DNA of 64,000 bases from Pseudoselenomonas ruminantium (GCF_900104055.1 NZ_FNJQ01000002.1:24704-88703); one strand, 5' to 3'. Shown: positions 33,359 through 41,942, numbered from the stretch's first letter. Numbers and translations are program-made. Notes: generated by a model from the sequence alone, not told the origin.

Positions 33359-34050
33359 TGGAAGCGGCCCTGACAGATGTGCAGGACACACTGTTTTCCC
33401 TGCAGGATAATAAGTATCGGGATTTTCAGGCGAAACTGATTCCCACAGTGCCCCAGGAAAATATTATCGGTGTGCGGACACCGGCTTTGCGGCAGCTGGC
33501 CAGGAAGATCTATCAGGCAGGGCAGGAGAAAAGCTTTTTGTCTGCTCTGCCGCATCGTTACTTCGAGGAAAATCAGATGCATGCGTTCATCATCAGCCTG
33601 CTGCCGGATTATGAGCAATGCGCAGCTGCAGTCGGAGTGTTTTTGCCCTATGTGGATAACTGGGCGACTTGCGACCAGATGTCGCCGAAGGTGTTCAGGA
33701 AGCACCGGCAGGAGCTGGCAGTGCAGATAAAAGAATGGCTGGCCGCGGAGCCCGTGTATGGCAGGCGGTTTGCCATCAAGATGCTGATGGATCATTTCCT
33801 CGATGAGGATTTTTCGCCGGCGTATATGGAGCTGGTGGCAGAGTTGCGTTCCAATGAATATTACATCAACATGATGATTGCCTGGTATTTTGCCACGGCG
33901 CTGGCCAAACAGCCGGAAGCGGCCATGCCGTTCATAGAGGGGAAGCGGCTGGCTGACTGGACGCATAACAAGGCCATCCAGAAGGCCTGCGAGAGCCGCC
34001 GTATCAGTCCGGAGATGAAGGTGGCCTTACGGAAATTAAAAATTTGCTGA
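33358..34050 (+). CDS. DNA alkylation repair family protein (HEAT-like, AlkD type)
   Basis: A 230-residue all-helical protein. The segments IGVRTPALRQLARKI, YVDNWATCDQMSPKVF and EPVYGRRFAIKMLMDHFL match the DNA_alkylation family of HEAT-like repeats, with the conserved VDNW...D block used by AlkD-type glycosylases. It would remove alkylated purines. Its start overlaps the stop of the ANTAR regulator, so the three genes appear to form one translation-coupled unit. The link between repair and the regulator is not explained by sequence. Confidence 0.82.
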   Translation: MEAALTDVQDTLFSLQDNKYRDFQAKLIPTVPQENIIGVRTPALRQLARKIYQAGQEKSFLSALPHRYFEENQMHAFIISLLPDYEQCAAAVGVFLPYVDNWATCDQMSPKVFRKHRQELAVQIKEWLAAEPVYGRRFAIKMLMDHFLDEDFSPAYMELVAELRSNEYYINMMIAWYFATALAKQPEAAMPFIEGKRLADWTHNKAIQKACESRRISPEMKVALRKLKIC

Positions 34051-34068
34051 TTGTGATTGCAGAAAGAT

Positions 34069-34096
34069 AAGAGGGCGGTTGACGCTCTCTTTTATT
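34069..34096 (+). terminator. intrinsic terminator after the DNA alkylation repair gene
   Basis: AGAGGGC (34070-34076) pairs with GCTCTCT (34084-34090) with one G-U, then TTTATTT. Confidence 0.55.
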
Positions 34097-34148
34097 TGTA
34101 GTAAACTTGTCTAATGAGTGTTTAGAAGCAGATTGGGGAGGTATCGGC

Positions 34149-34883
34149 GTGGCCGAAAAGATTGATATATTGGGTGTCAGAGTAGATCCTGTCACGATGA
34201 CTCAAGCGGTAGCTCAGGTTGAGGGCTACATGGATGAGAAGAAGAATGTCCTGATTGCCACGGCGAATGCCGAAATGATCATGCGGGCAACCCATGATAC
34301 GGAGCTGAAAGACATCTTGAATGCAGCGGCGCTGGTTGTGCCGGACGGTGCCGGTACCGTGTGGGCAGCACACCATCTGGGCTATGAGATGCCAGAGCGC
34401 GTGGCCGGTTATGATCTGGCCCAGGAACTGATGCGCATTGCTCCGTCCAAGAAGCAGCGCGTGTTCTTCTTCGGTTCCGCGCCTGGCGTGGCAGAAAAAG
34501 CCAAGGCCAAGGCGGAAGCGCTTTATCCCGGGATTGAGATCGTGGGTACCCGTGATGGTTACTTCAAACCCGAGGATGAGCCGGCCATCATCGAGGAAAT
34601 CAAGGCGGCCAAGCCGGATCTGTTGCTGGCAGCGCTTGGTGTGCCCAAGCAGGAAAAATGGCTCTATGCGCATCTGCAGGAATTGAATGTACCGGTATCT
34701 ATTGGTGTAGGTGGTACGCTGGATGTTATGGCGGGCGTGATGAAGCGTGCTCCGTACTGGATGCAGAAGGCCAAGCTGGAATGGCTGTTCCGCGGCCTGT
34801 TGCAGCCCAAACGGGCTGGCCGCTTGATGGCACTGCCGAAGTTCGTGTTGAAAGTGCATGGCTATAAATCCCGCCGTGCGTAA
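34149..34883 (+). CDS. WecG/TagA/CpsF-family glycosyltransferase
   Basis: A 244-residue cytosolic-face enzyme of the GT26 family that transfers a sugar, typically N-acetylmannosamine, onto undecaprenyl-linked GlcNAc for wall or surface polymers. Signatures: TANAEMIMRA, VVPDGAGTVWAA, RVFFFGSAPGVAEKA and LLAALGVPKQEKW, with GVGGTLDVMAG near 195. GTG 34149 is chosen because GGGGAGG lies eight bases upstream; an upstream TTG adds 14 residues. It heads a run of envelope genes with psd and pssA. The exact sugar is not evident. Confidence 0.87.
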   Translation: MAEKIDILGVRVDPVTMTQAVAQVEGYMDEKKNVLIATANAEMIMRATHDTELKDILNAAALVVPDGAGTVWAAHHLGYEMPERVAGYDLAQELMRIAPSKKQRVFFFGSAPGVAEKAKAKAEALYPGIEIVGTRDGYFKPEDEPAIIEEIKAAKPDLLLAALGVPKQEKWLYAHLQELNVPVSIGVGGTLDVMAGVMKRAPYWMQKAKLEWLFRGLLQPKRAGRLMALPKFVLKVHGYKSRRA

Positions 34884-34913
34884 TCTTATGTTTTATAATC
34901 AGGAGGTGGGGGC

Positions 34914-35546
34914 TTGACTCCTATTATTTCCGAGGGCTATCCTTTCATTGGTGCCTGCTTTTTCCTGGCACTGCTGGTGGGGTTCTCCATCAGTCCGTAT
35001 GCAGCGGTGATTCCCCTCGTGCTGATGTTTTACTTTTGTTATTTCTTCCGCAATCCCAAGCGGGAAATCACGCAGGATGAAGATGTGATCCTCTCTCCGG
35101 CAGATGGTACGGTCACGGATATCGTGCCCATGGAGACGGATGAATTCGTCAAAGAACCCTGCAACAAGGTCATTATCTTCATGTCCGTGTTCAATGTGCA
35201 TGTGAACCGCAGTCCGATCCGCGGGAAAATCAAGCTGCAGAAGTATTTCTGCGGCCGCTTCCGTCCTGCCTATAAGGATACAGTGGGCTTCGAGAACGAG
35301 CACCATGTATTGGGGATTGAGAATGAGCGCATCCGCATCAGCGTGAAGCAGATTGCGGGTATCCTGGCGCGCCGTATCGTGTCCTTCGTGACGCTCGATG
35401 ACGAGATGCAGCAGGGCGAGCTCTATGGTATGATAAAATTCGGTTCCTGCCTGGAAGTTGTTATGCCGAAGAATGTAGAGATCACCGTGACCAAGGGGCA
35501 GAAGGTTTCTGGCGGTTTGACTGTTTTGGGGAGGATTAAAGACTGA
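34914..35546 (+). CDS. psd: phosphatidylserine decarboxylase proenzyme (short type)
   Basis: Decarboxylates phosphatidylserine to phosphatidylethanolamine at the inner membrane. The 210-residue protein has two N-terminal hydrophobic helices (about 8-45). The core has ILSPADGTVTDIV and FMSVFNVHVNRSP. The self-cleavage site is MIKFGSCLEVVMP, where Gly-Ser is cut to form the pyruvoyl group. This is the short, archaeal/Firmicute-like form. TTG start with AGGAGG upstream. Its stop overlaps the pssA start by 1 base. Confidence 0.92.
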   Translation: MTPIISEGYPFIGACFFLALLVGFSISPYAAVIPLVLMFYFCYFFRNPKREITQDEDVILSPADGTVTDIVPMETDEFVKEPCNKVIIFMSVFNVHVNRSPIRGKIKLQKYFCGRFRPAYKDTVGFENEHHVLGIENERIRISVKQIAGILARRIVSFVTLDDEMQQGELYGMIKFGSCLEVVMPKNVEITVTKGQKVSGGLTVLGRIKD

Positions 35547-36256
35547 TGGATTACAGACGTTTTTTACCGAATCTATGCACGTCCATGAACCTGGTGTTCG
35601 GCATGTGCTCCATACTGGCAACCTATGAAAAAGATTTTGTCTGGGCTTCGCTTTTCATCCTGCTGGCGTTGGTCGCTGATGGCCTTGACGGCCGCACGGC
35701 ACGCTTCTTTGGCGTGTCCAGCGAGATGGGCAAGGAGATGGACTCTCTCTGTGACCTTGGTTCCTTCGGTATTGCGCCGGCATTCTTAGCCTGGGCCTTT
35801 GTGCTGCAGAATCATGGCCTGCTGGGCATGGCGGTCGTGATCATCTTCGCAGTCTGCGGCATGTGGCGTCTGGCACGCTTCAATGTCAACGCTGATGTGG
35901 TGCATGGTTACTTCATGGGCCTGGCCATTCCGGCGGGCGGCAATATCGTGGCGATGACCACGTTGCTCTTCGTGAGCCTGGGGGTTGATCCCATGAGCTT
36001 TGGCCTCGCTTATCCCATCATCATGGCCATCGTAGGCTATCTGATGGTCAGCCATGTGCATTACCCGAACTTCAAGGGGGACGGCGCGGAACCCATCTAC
36101 ATGGTGACGAAGATTTTTGCTTTGGTCATGTTTGCTGCCATCCTGTGGCTGGGGCGCGAAGCCTTGTTGCCGGCTGTAGCCGTAGCAGTATTCTGCACCT
36201 ATGGGGCGGCTGGCATCCTCAATACAATAATTGCTTTGTTTGCAAAGGAAGGCTGA
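35546..36256 (+). CDS. pssA: CDP-diacylglycerol-serine O-phosphatidyltransferase
   Basis: Makes phosphatidylserine, the substrate of the preceding decarboxylase. The 236-residue membrane protein has about seven helices and the CDP-alcohol phosphotransferase motif DGLDGRTARFFGVSSEMG followed by KEMDSLCD, which supplies the catalytic aspartates. Gene order psd-pssA is common in bacteria with the short decarboxylase. The next gene begins 6 bases after its stop. Confidence 0.93.
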   Translation: MDYRRFLPNLCTSMNLVFGMCSILATYEKDFVWASLFILLALVADGLDGRTARFFGVSSEMGKEMDSLCDLGSFGIAPAFLAWAFVLQNHGLLGMAVVIIFAVCGMWRLARFNVNADVVHGYFMGLAIPAGGNIVAMTTLLFVSLGVDPMSFGLAYPIIMAIVGYLMVSHVHYPNFKGDGAEPIYMVTKIFALVMFAAILWLGREALLPAVAVAVFCTYGAAGILNTIIALFAKEG

Positions 36257-36262
36257 TGATTT

Positions 36263-37522
36263 TTGACACATCCATTTGACATCATCATGGTGCCGATGCA
36301 GATTATGATTTTCCTCTTTACCTTGTACTTCTTCATCATTGGTTTCTGCGGCATGTGGCGGCGGAAAGAACACAAGGTAAAGACGCCGAAGAAAACCTTC
36401 GCACTGGTGGTGGCGGCACATAATGAGTCCGCCGTTATCGGCCAGCTGGTGGAAAACCTCGGCCAGCTCAACTACCCCAAGGATATGTACGATATCCATG
36501 TGGTAGCGGATAACTGCGACGACAATACCGCAGAGGTGGCGGCCAATGCCGGAGCCATCGTCCATGAGCGCACCCATCCGACGAAAAAGAGCAAGGGCTA
36601 TGCCCTCGACTGGATGTTTGACCGCCTGTTCAAGATGGACAAGGAATACGATGCCGTCTGCGTCTTCGATGCGGACAACCTCGTGCATCCCCAGTTCCTG
36701 ATGGAAATGAACAATCGCCTCTGCAAGGGCGATAAGGTTATCCAGTGCTATATGGATGCCAAGAACCCTTACGATACCTGGGTGGCCGGTACCTTTGCTA
36801 TCGCGTTCTGGGTAATCTGCCATATCTCCCATCTGGCCAAGTCCAATATCGGCCTATCCGCCTGCCTGGGCGGCACGGGCATGTGCTTTGACATGGAAAT
36901 CCTCAAGCGTCACGGCTGGCAGGCAACCTGCCTGACCGAGGATATGGAATTCACCATGAAGTGCATGGCCGAAGGCATCAAGACCAGCTGGGCTCATGAT
37001 GCCATCATCTACGATGAGAAACCGCTGACCTTCAAGCAGTCCTGGAATCAGCGCCGCCGTTGGGCGCAGGGACAGTTCGATGTGGGTAACCGCTTCATTC
37101 CCAAGATGCTCAAAGCGGGTTGGAAGCACAAGGACATCCGCATGTGGGATGAATGTATCTATTTGATGCAGCCTCACTTCCTGATGATTTCGACCATCTT
37201 CATCATCATCAGCTACATCCAGCTGGCATTCCCACCTTTCTATACCAACATCTACAACTTCATGCCATCCCAGCTTATGACGGCAATCATGCTCGGTCAG
37301 TACATCCTGCCCATGATCATCCTGATCAAGATTCGGGCCAAATGGAAGTCCTGGCTTTACATGTTGCTCTATCCCGTGTTCATCTACTCCTGGATTCCCA
37401 TAATCTTCCTGGGCTTCATCCATCGTAACGAACACGAATGGAGCCATACCAAGCATACGCGAGCTATGAGCATGAACGATATTGTGGGCAATGTGAAGAA
37501 TACCAAAGATATTGTGAAGTAA
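36263..37522 (+). CDS. processive-type family 2 glycosyltransferase, membrane-bound
   Basis: A 419-residue protein. One N-terminal helix (about 8-28), a GT2 domain, and three to four C-terminal helices (about 300-395). Catalytic signatures are VVAAHNESAVI, VFDADNLV (DxD), LTEDMEF (the base) and QRRRWAQGQ (QxxRW), as in processive or cellulose-synthase-like enzymes. The product is unknown; a surface polysaccharide or glycolipid is likely, given its place after tagA-type, psd and pssA genes. TTG start with AAGGAAGG upstream, followed by a terminator. Confidence 0.87.
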   Translation: MTHPFDIIMVPMQIMIFLFTLYFFIIGFCGMWRRKEHKVKTPKKTFALVVAAHNESAVIGQLVENLGQLNYPKDMYDIHVVADNCDDNTAEVAANAGAIVHERTHPTKKSKGYALDWMFDRLFKMDKEYDAVCVFDADNLVHPQFLMEMNNRLCKGDKVIQCYMDAKNPYDTWVAGTFAIAFWVICHISHLAKSNIGLSACLGGTGMCFDMEILKRHGWQATCLTEDMEFTMKCMAEGIKTSWAHDAIIYDEKPLTFKQSWNQRRRWAQGQFDVGNRFIPKMLKAGWKHKDIRMWDECIYLMQPHFLMISTIFIIISYIQLAFPPFYTNIYNFMPSQLMTAIMLGQYILPMIILIKIRAKWKSWLYMLLYPVFIYSWIPIIFLGFIHRNEHEWSHTKHTRAMSMNDIVGNVKNTKDIVK

Positions 37523-37526
37523 ATGT

Positions 37527-37553
37527 AAAGCCTTCCCATAGGGGAGGCTTTTT
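37527..37553 (+). terminator. intrinsic terminator of the envelope gene run
   Basis: AAAGCCTTCCC (37527-37537) pairs with GGGGAGGCTTT (37541-37551) with one G-U around a 3-base loop, followed by T's. Confidence 0.8.
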
Positions 37554-37573
37554 GAACATGAAAGGAAGTAAAT

Positions 37574-37951
37574 ATGTATACGTTAAAAGTCGAGGGCGCC
37601 TTTGAGGCAGCCCATCATGTGGCCGGTTATCCCGGCAAATGTGCGCGGCTGCATGGCCATAACTGGGTGGTGGAAGCCGTCGTCAAGGGGCGCGAGCTGG
37701 ACGAGCTGGGCATGCTGGTGGACTTTAAGGTTATCAAGCAGACCTTGAAGGATACCTTGGAGCGTTTTGACCATCGTTACCTCAACGAACTGGAACCATT
37801 CAACAGCGGCGTGAATCCCACGGCGGAGAATCTGGCCCGCATCATCTTCGAGGAGCTGGCTGGTCATGAAATCTTCCAGCGGGACAGCCAACTGGCGGCC
37901 ATCACCGTCTTCGAGTCGCCGAAATCCAGTGTGACTTATACGAGGGACTAA
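37574..37951 (+). CDS. queD: 6-carboxytetrahydropterin synthase
   Basis: Second step of 7-deazaguanine (queuosine) synthesis from dihydroneopterin triphosphate. The 125-residue protein has the zinc ligands and catalytic Cys in FEAAHHVAGYPGKCARLHGH, then VDFKVIK and a C-terminal Glu in VFESPKSSV. Normal length for the QueD/PTPS family. GGAAG before the ATG. queE begins 2 bases after the stop; queC and queF are not in the window. Confidence 0.93.
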   Translation: MYTLKVEGAFEAAHHVAGYPGKCARLHGHNWVVEAVVKGRELDELGMLVDFKVIKQTLKDTLERFDHRYLNELEPFNSGVNPTAENLARIIFEELAGHEIFQRDSQLAAITVFESPKSSVTYTRD

Positions 37952-37953
37952 GC

Positions 37954-38685
37954 ATGAAAGAAAATCTGATTGAAATCTTTTCCTCCATTCAGGGGGAGGG
38001 GAAATACGTGGGCTGCCGTCAGGTCTTCGTGCGCCTTGAGGGCTGCAATCTGGACTGCAGTTACTGTGATACGGAGAATGCGCCCGGCAGCCATCCTCAG
38101 TGCGAAGTGGAAACCTATGCGGGCAGCCGGGAGTTTGCCAAGTTGCCTAATCCCCGCTCGGCAGAACAGGTCGCCATGGAAATCAACCGTCTCTGCAAGG
38201 AAGTACCGCATCAGGCGGTAAGCTTCACGGGCGGTGAGCCCCTGCTGCATGCAGACTTTATCCGGGAAGTAGCCAAGGAAGTGGAAGTGCCCATCTTTAT
38301 GGAAACCAACGGCACCTTGTACAAACAGCTGGAGAGTATCATCGATATCACGGATATCATCAGCATGGACATCAAGCTGCCCAGCATCGTGAGCCAGCCA
38401 CAGTGGGAAGCGCATCGGAAGTTTATCGAAATCGCGAAAGCCAAAGATTTATATATCAAACTGGTGGTGGCAGATGAAACCACTGAGGAAGAATTCCGCA
38501 AGGCCATTGATTTGGTGGCGGAAACTGCCCCGGAAACGCTGTTCATCATCCAGCCGGTAACGCCTTACGGCGGCTGCAAGGCCGCCAGCCCGGAAAAAAT
38601 CCTGATGTGCCAGAACTATGCGCTGACAAAACTCAAGGATGTACGGGTGATTCCTCAGACGCACAAAATGATCGGGCAGATTTGA
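37954..38685 (+). CDS. queE: 7-carboxy-7-deazaguanine synthase (radical SAM)
   Basis: Third step of queuosine precursor synthesis: ring contraction of carboxytetrahydropterin. The 243-residue protein has SSIQGEGKYVGCRQVFVRLEG minus extras (visible: EIFSSIQGEGKYVG), then the cluster motif CNLDCSYCD and the SAM-binding SFTGGEPLL. It forms an operon with queD. An ATG four bases after the queD stop, with weak ribosome binding site, implies coupled translation. Confidence 0.93.
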   Translation: MKENLIEIFSSIQGEGKYVGCRQVFVRLEGCNLDCSYCDTENAPGSHPQCEVETYAGSREFAKLPNPRSAEQVAMEINRLCKEVPHQAVSFTGGEPLLHADFIREVAKEVEVPIFMETNGTLYKQLESIIDITDIISMDIKLPSIVSQPQWEAHRKFIEIAKAKDLYIKLVVADETTEEEFRKAIDLVAETAPETLFIIQPVTPYGGCKAASPEKILMCQNYALTKLKDVRVIPQTHKMIGQI

Positions 38686-38724
38686 TTTTGCTTTCCGCCC
38701 GGCACTAAAATTTCATAAACCCTT

Positions 38725-38775
38725 ACACGACAAGGCTCTACGGATATTTTCGCAGAGCCTTGTCGTGTGTTTTTT
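38725..38775 (+). terminator. strong intrinsic terminator of queD-queE
   Basis: ACACGACAAGGCTCT (38725-38739) pairs perfectly with AGAGCCTTGTCGTGT (38754-38768), then GTTTTTT. Part of its 3' end, TTGTCGTGTGTTTTT, recurs exactly in the terminator at 40234. Confidence 0.9.
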
Positions 38776-38914
38776 GGTGCAGGTTTGTCCAAGAGGCTGG
38801 CCAGCTCCATGCGCACGTAAATAACATCATTGTCAGTTGAAATAATCTTCAAAAAAAGCTTAATTTAACCAATATCTAATATTACTTTGTTAGCATGGGG
38901 GTGGAGGTGTTGAA

Positions 38915-39136
38915 ATGGTAGCCCTGTTATTCCTGTTGTTCTTAATGTTGCTGTTCCTTGTATTTTGCCTTATCATTTTCTTTGGCTGGAAATTCGCCAG
39001 ACGGACCTGGCCCCAACTGAGCCGGGTACAGACTGCGTTAATCATGACGGCTGTCATATTCACAGGTATAGCGGTCGTCATAGCAGCGATGATATATGAA
39101 TTCTTTAACATACTCAGCCATCTTCCCCATGGCTGA
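38915..39136 (+). CDS. small two-helix membrane protein, unknown
   Basis: A 73-residue protein with a long hydrophobic helix at about 2-24, a basic loop (WKFARRTWPQLSR) and a second helix at about 40-64. No motif is recognised. GGAGGTG six bases before the ATG supports expression. It is the first of four small orphan genes between queE and the symporter, each with no clear partner. Confidence 0.55.
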   Translation: MVALLFLLFLMLLFLVFCLIIFFGWKFARRTWPQLSRVQTALIMTAVIFTGIAVVIAAMIYEFFNILSHLPHG

Positions 39137-39229
39137 GCTTCCGGATATTTCACCCCTATTGTCAATTGCGGAAATGCAGGGGATACGCTAAGATATATAA
39201 GAAACAGATGTAAAACTGAGGTGATTGCA

Positions 39230-39514
39230 TTGGTAAAACTGACAGGCTATTACCAGCTGCCGGGCACATTGCCGCAGCCGGTGGATTTTGAGGACTTGTT
39301 CGACAAATCGTTCATGCGCAAGTATACAAACTACCGTACCTTCGAGAAATTCCTGCAAGGCGGCAAGTTCCACATCACGTCGCAACAATATTTTGAGGCC
39401 TTGCCCGAAGAACAGATGGACAAACATGTAATGAAGACCACACGCTTTAGCAGCTGGAAGGAAATGATTGACTTTGCGACGGATATCTATGCGCGGAGGC
39501 AGATGCAGCGATAA
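39230..39514 (+). CDS. small conserved-looking protein, unknown function
   Basis: A 94-residue soluble protein beginning MVKLTGYYQLPG, rich in Phe, Tyr and Lys, with no recognised motif, signal peptide or membrane segment. The C-terminal half (FEALPEEQMDKHVMKTTRF and on) looks helical. TTG 39230 is chosen because GAGGTGA (39218-39224) lies five bases upstream; GTG 39221 would be inside that site. A terminator follows at 39550. Confidence 0.5.
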   Translation: MVKLTGYYQLPGTLPQPVDFEDLFDKSFMRKYTNYRTFEKFLQGGKFHITSQQYFEALPEEQMDKHVMKTTRFSSWKEMIDFATDIYARRQMQR

Positions 39515-39549
39515 AGGAGAAGATTTTTGTGGCATCCAAGGCTTGCCGC

Positions 39550-39592
39550 GGCGGTCCACTGACTCGAAAGAGCCAACGGACCGCCTTTGTTG
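39550..39592 (+). terminator. intrinsic terminator after the 94-residue protein gene
   Basis: GGCGGTCC (39550-39557) pairs with GGACCGCC (39578-39585), with an inner CTC-GAAA-GAG stem, then TTTGTTGT. Confidence 0.6.
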
Positions 39593-39677
39593 TGGGCTGT
39601 GTTATTTCATAGCCCTTCTTAAAGTCAAAACCGGATATCTCACAGTAAACGAATAGGCCAGAAAGGGGCGATGAAAA

Positions 39678-40226
39678 ATGTCCAAGAAAATATTTATGAT
39701 AGCAGCACTCTTCATAACCGCAGTTCTGGCTACGGTGGTATTTGCCTCTCCGTTTTGGGGGACGGAACAGGACAGACAAAGTGAAAGGGACGCCGCACAG
39801 GCAGCAAACAGCAGGCTGTGTGCCGTAGAGGAATCTGTCGAAAAGAATACACGGGAGGTTTCGGAAAACAAGAACCCCCATTACCACGGCCCCAAAACGG
39901 CCTGGGTTATAGAAGTATTCAAGGACTATGGTGATGAGAAGAAGTCGATGTGCAAGGAAACCGTGTCGAGTGATACCGCCGAGATAAAAGAAGACGGCAG
40001 TAAGGTATATCATACGGAACACTTTACCATCATACAGCCCCCATCGGTAATGCAGGAAACTATCATAAAGGCTGAAAACGCTCCTGCCTGCGAGGGAACT
40101 ATCACAGGGGAATACAAAGTACATATGTCGGAGCACGTTCGCACGATTACTGTTCCCGAAAACAAGTCTGTTATTTACGTGACACTTACTATCGAGTATC
40201 GGGAGCCTGTTCCGGGCCAGAAATAG
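39678..40226 (+). CDS. exported or membrane-anchored protein of unknown function
   Basis: A 182-residue protein. The N-terminal hydrophobic helix (about 5-23, ending ASPFW) may be a signal peptide or anchor. A charged helical part (about 28-65) is followed by a beta-rich C-terminal domain (70-180) with Cys residues at about 47, 95 and 138. No motif recognised. It lies in the orphan-gene stretch; the hairpin at 40234 probably ends its transcript. Confidence 0.55.
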   Translation: MSKKIFMIAALFITAVLATVVFASPFWGTEQDRQSERDAAQAANSRLCAVEESVEKNTREVSENKNPHYHGPKTAWVIEVFKDYGDEKKSMCKETVSSDTAEIKEDGSKVYHTEHFTIIQPPSVMQETIIKAENAPACEGTITGEYKVHMSEHVRTITVPENKSVIYVTLTIEYREPVPGQK

Positions 40227-40233
40227 ACTTTTT

Positions 40234-40262
40234 CGACAAGGGGTTGTTGTCGTGTGTTTTTA
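40234..40262 (+). terminator. intrinsic terminator
   Basis: CGACAA (40234-40239) pairs with TTGTCG (40247-40252), then TGTGTTTTT. It is a short version of the terminator at 38725 and shares its last 15 bases. Confidence 0.55.
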
Positions 40263-40341
40263 AGGGAGATTTAATCTCTTTGTGAGAATCGGATGGTACG
40301 ATAATACCATAAACGGATCTATGTCTGAGGAGGCGGGTATT

Positions 40342-40539
40342 ATGGATGGGAATCACCCGATGGCGTCATTGCTGAGTCTTGCTGTCATGATTTTTGTGTC
40401 AATGATCCTTCCGAAGTTTGGGAACGGAAACACGGATCATGATAGTGATGATAACAGTTATTATGATGACTATACAGGAGATTATGGCGGCAGCGACAGC
40501 AGCTGTGACAGTGATGGAAGTGACAGCTGTGACGATTGA
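40342..40539 (+). CDS. small membrane protein with an acidic Ser/Asp/Cys-rich tail
   Basis: A 65-residue protein. Residues 7-24 are one hydrophobic helix (SLLSLAVMIFVSMILP). The rest is a low-complexity acidic tail of Asp, Ser, Gly, Tyr and two late Cys, ending SDSCDD. GAGGAGG eight bases before ATG 40342 fixes the start; upstream ATGs at 40282 and 40321 lack such a site. The tail could bind metal, but this is only a guess. Followed by a long-stem terminator. Confidence 0.5.
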   Translation: MDGNHPMASLLSLAVMIFVSMILPKFGNGNTDHDSDDNSYYDDYTGDYGGSDSSCDSDGSDSCDD

Positions 40540-40560
40540 AAATGGATAGAGGGAAAAGCC

Positions 40561-40606
40561 AAGCGGGCGGCTGACCGGTCAATTTGACTAGTCAGCCGCC
40601 CGCTTT
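40561..40606. terminator. bidirectional long-stem terminator with the TGAC-NN-GTCA repeat
   Basis: AAGCGGGCGGCTGAC (40561-40575) pairs with GTCAGCCGCCCGCTT (40591-40605). The apex carries the paired motifs CTGACCGGTCAA and TTGACTAGTCAG. It separates the small membrane protein gene from the convergent symporter gene. Confidence 0.75.
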
Positions 40607-40632
40607 ATAGATAAGGTGATTTTCAAGATTTA

Positions 40633-41901
40633 TTAAGCGTTCATAAGCGGGGATGGTTCTTTCTTGGCAGGAGCAGGTTCCCGGAATCTGTCTACGATGG
40701 TGGCGCAGGCAGCGTCGCCGGTGATGTTGACGGCAGTGCGCAGCATATCGAAGATACGGTCAACGCCAAAGAGAATGGGCAGGGCATCGATGGGGATGCC
40801 AGCGGAAACCAGTACGGCTACCACGAGGAGTGTCGGACCTGGGACGCCAGCCTGCCCCACAGCACCCAGCGTGCTGGTGATGATGATGGCGATGTACTGG
40901 GGCAGGGAAAGCTCCATGCCGTACATCTGGGCGATGAACGTGGCGGCCATGGCATAGTATGCGGCATTGCCGTTCATATTGATGGTGGCGCCTAGAGGCA
41001 GGGCAAAGGAGGTGGTTTCCTTCGATACGCCCAACTCTGTAGTGGCCGTGTTCATATTGAGCGGCAAGGTGGCGATGGAAGAGGCCGTGGAGAAGGCAAA
41101 TATCTGTACCTTCCACATGCTCTTGAAGAATTGCTTATAGGTGGTGCAGCGAGAGAACATGGCGACACTGCCGCCAATCATGCCGTAGGTGACGATGGCC
41201 AGCACCACGACATAGAGGAGGATCAGATAGAGGATCTTCGTGAGCACGGCGTAACCGAAGGTGCCGGTGGCATCTGCCATCAGGCAGAATACGCCGACAG
41301 GAGCCACAAACATGATGCCCGTCATGACTTTGATGAATAATTCCGTCAGGTAGTTGAAGAAGTTCAGCACATAATTGCGTTTGTGCTCTTCCAGATACGT
41401 GGCGGCAAAGCCCATGAACAGAGCAAAGACGATGATCTGCAGGATATTGCCGTCAACCAGAGCCTGAAAAGGATTGGTGGGGACAAAACCGGTCACGGTC
41501 TCCCAGAAGCCGGGAATCTGCGTGCTTTCTTCCATATGTTCAACCGAAATGGCAGCTTCCGACAGCGTGGCCATTTCAATGCCCCGTCCTGGCTGGAAGA
41601 TTTCGCTGGCGGCAAGGCCGAGTGCCACGGCTACGGCCGTCGTGATCCCATAGTAGGCAAAAGTCAAAAGGCCGATCTTACCGGCACTGCTGGATCTTCC
41701 CAGAGAGGCAGCTCCGCCAATCAGGGAAAAGAGCACCAGTGGTACGACTACCATCTTGATGAGCTGCATGAAGAGATTGCCCATGGGCGCCAGCATCTGC
41801 GCGTCTTTCCCCAGAACCAGGCCGGTGACGGCACCCAGGACGGTAGCCCCGATAATCCAAATCCCCAGCTTATCGAGGCTGCTGTGTTTCTTTTCTGACA
41901 T
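40633..41901 (-). CDS. dicarboxylate/amino acid:cation symporter (DAACS family)
   Basis: A 422-residue integral membrane protein with about eight helices and two re-entrant loops. Family signatures include GATINMNGNAAYYA, FSTASSIATLPLNM and VLVSAGIPIDALPILFGVDRI. It takes up glutamate/aspartate or C4-dicarboxylates with sodium or protons. The true start is ATG 41901-41899 (MSEKKHSSLDKL) with GGGAGGG upstream. In-frame codons further upstream, to 42015, belong to the leader. It is monocistronic and has a hairpin in its leader. Confidence 0.9.
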   Translation of the reverse strand: MSEKKHSSLDKLGIWIIGATVLGAVTGLVLGKDAQMLAPMGNLFMQLIKMVVVPLVLFSLIGGAASLGRSSSAGKIGLLTFAYYGITTAVAVALGLAASEIFQPGRGIEMATLSEAAISVEHMEESTQIPGFWETVTGFVPTNPFQALVDGNILQIIVFALFMGFAATYLEEHKRNYVLNFFNYLTELFIKVMTGIMFVAPVGVFCLMADATGTFGYAVLTKILYLILLYVVVLAIVTYGMIGGSVAMFSRCTTYKQFFKSMWKVQIFAFSTASSIATLPLNMNTATTELGVSKETTSFALPLGATINMNGNAAYYAMAATFIAQMYGMELSLPQYIAIIITSTLGAVGQAGVPGPTLLVVAVLVSAGIPIDALPILFGVDRIFDMLRTAVNITGDAACATIVDRFREPAPAKKEPSPLMNA

Positions 41902-41942
41902 AAATAACCCTCCCAAATTTTTCTCCAACCGTGTTACATAGA

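Noticed and set aside
37540..37573. preQ1 riboswitch before queD
   Set aside because: Only a terminator and a ribosome binding site fit in this 50-base gap.
41131..41898. Plus-strand open frames opposite the symporter
   Set aside because: Antisense to a clear DAACS transporter, with shadow-like composition.
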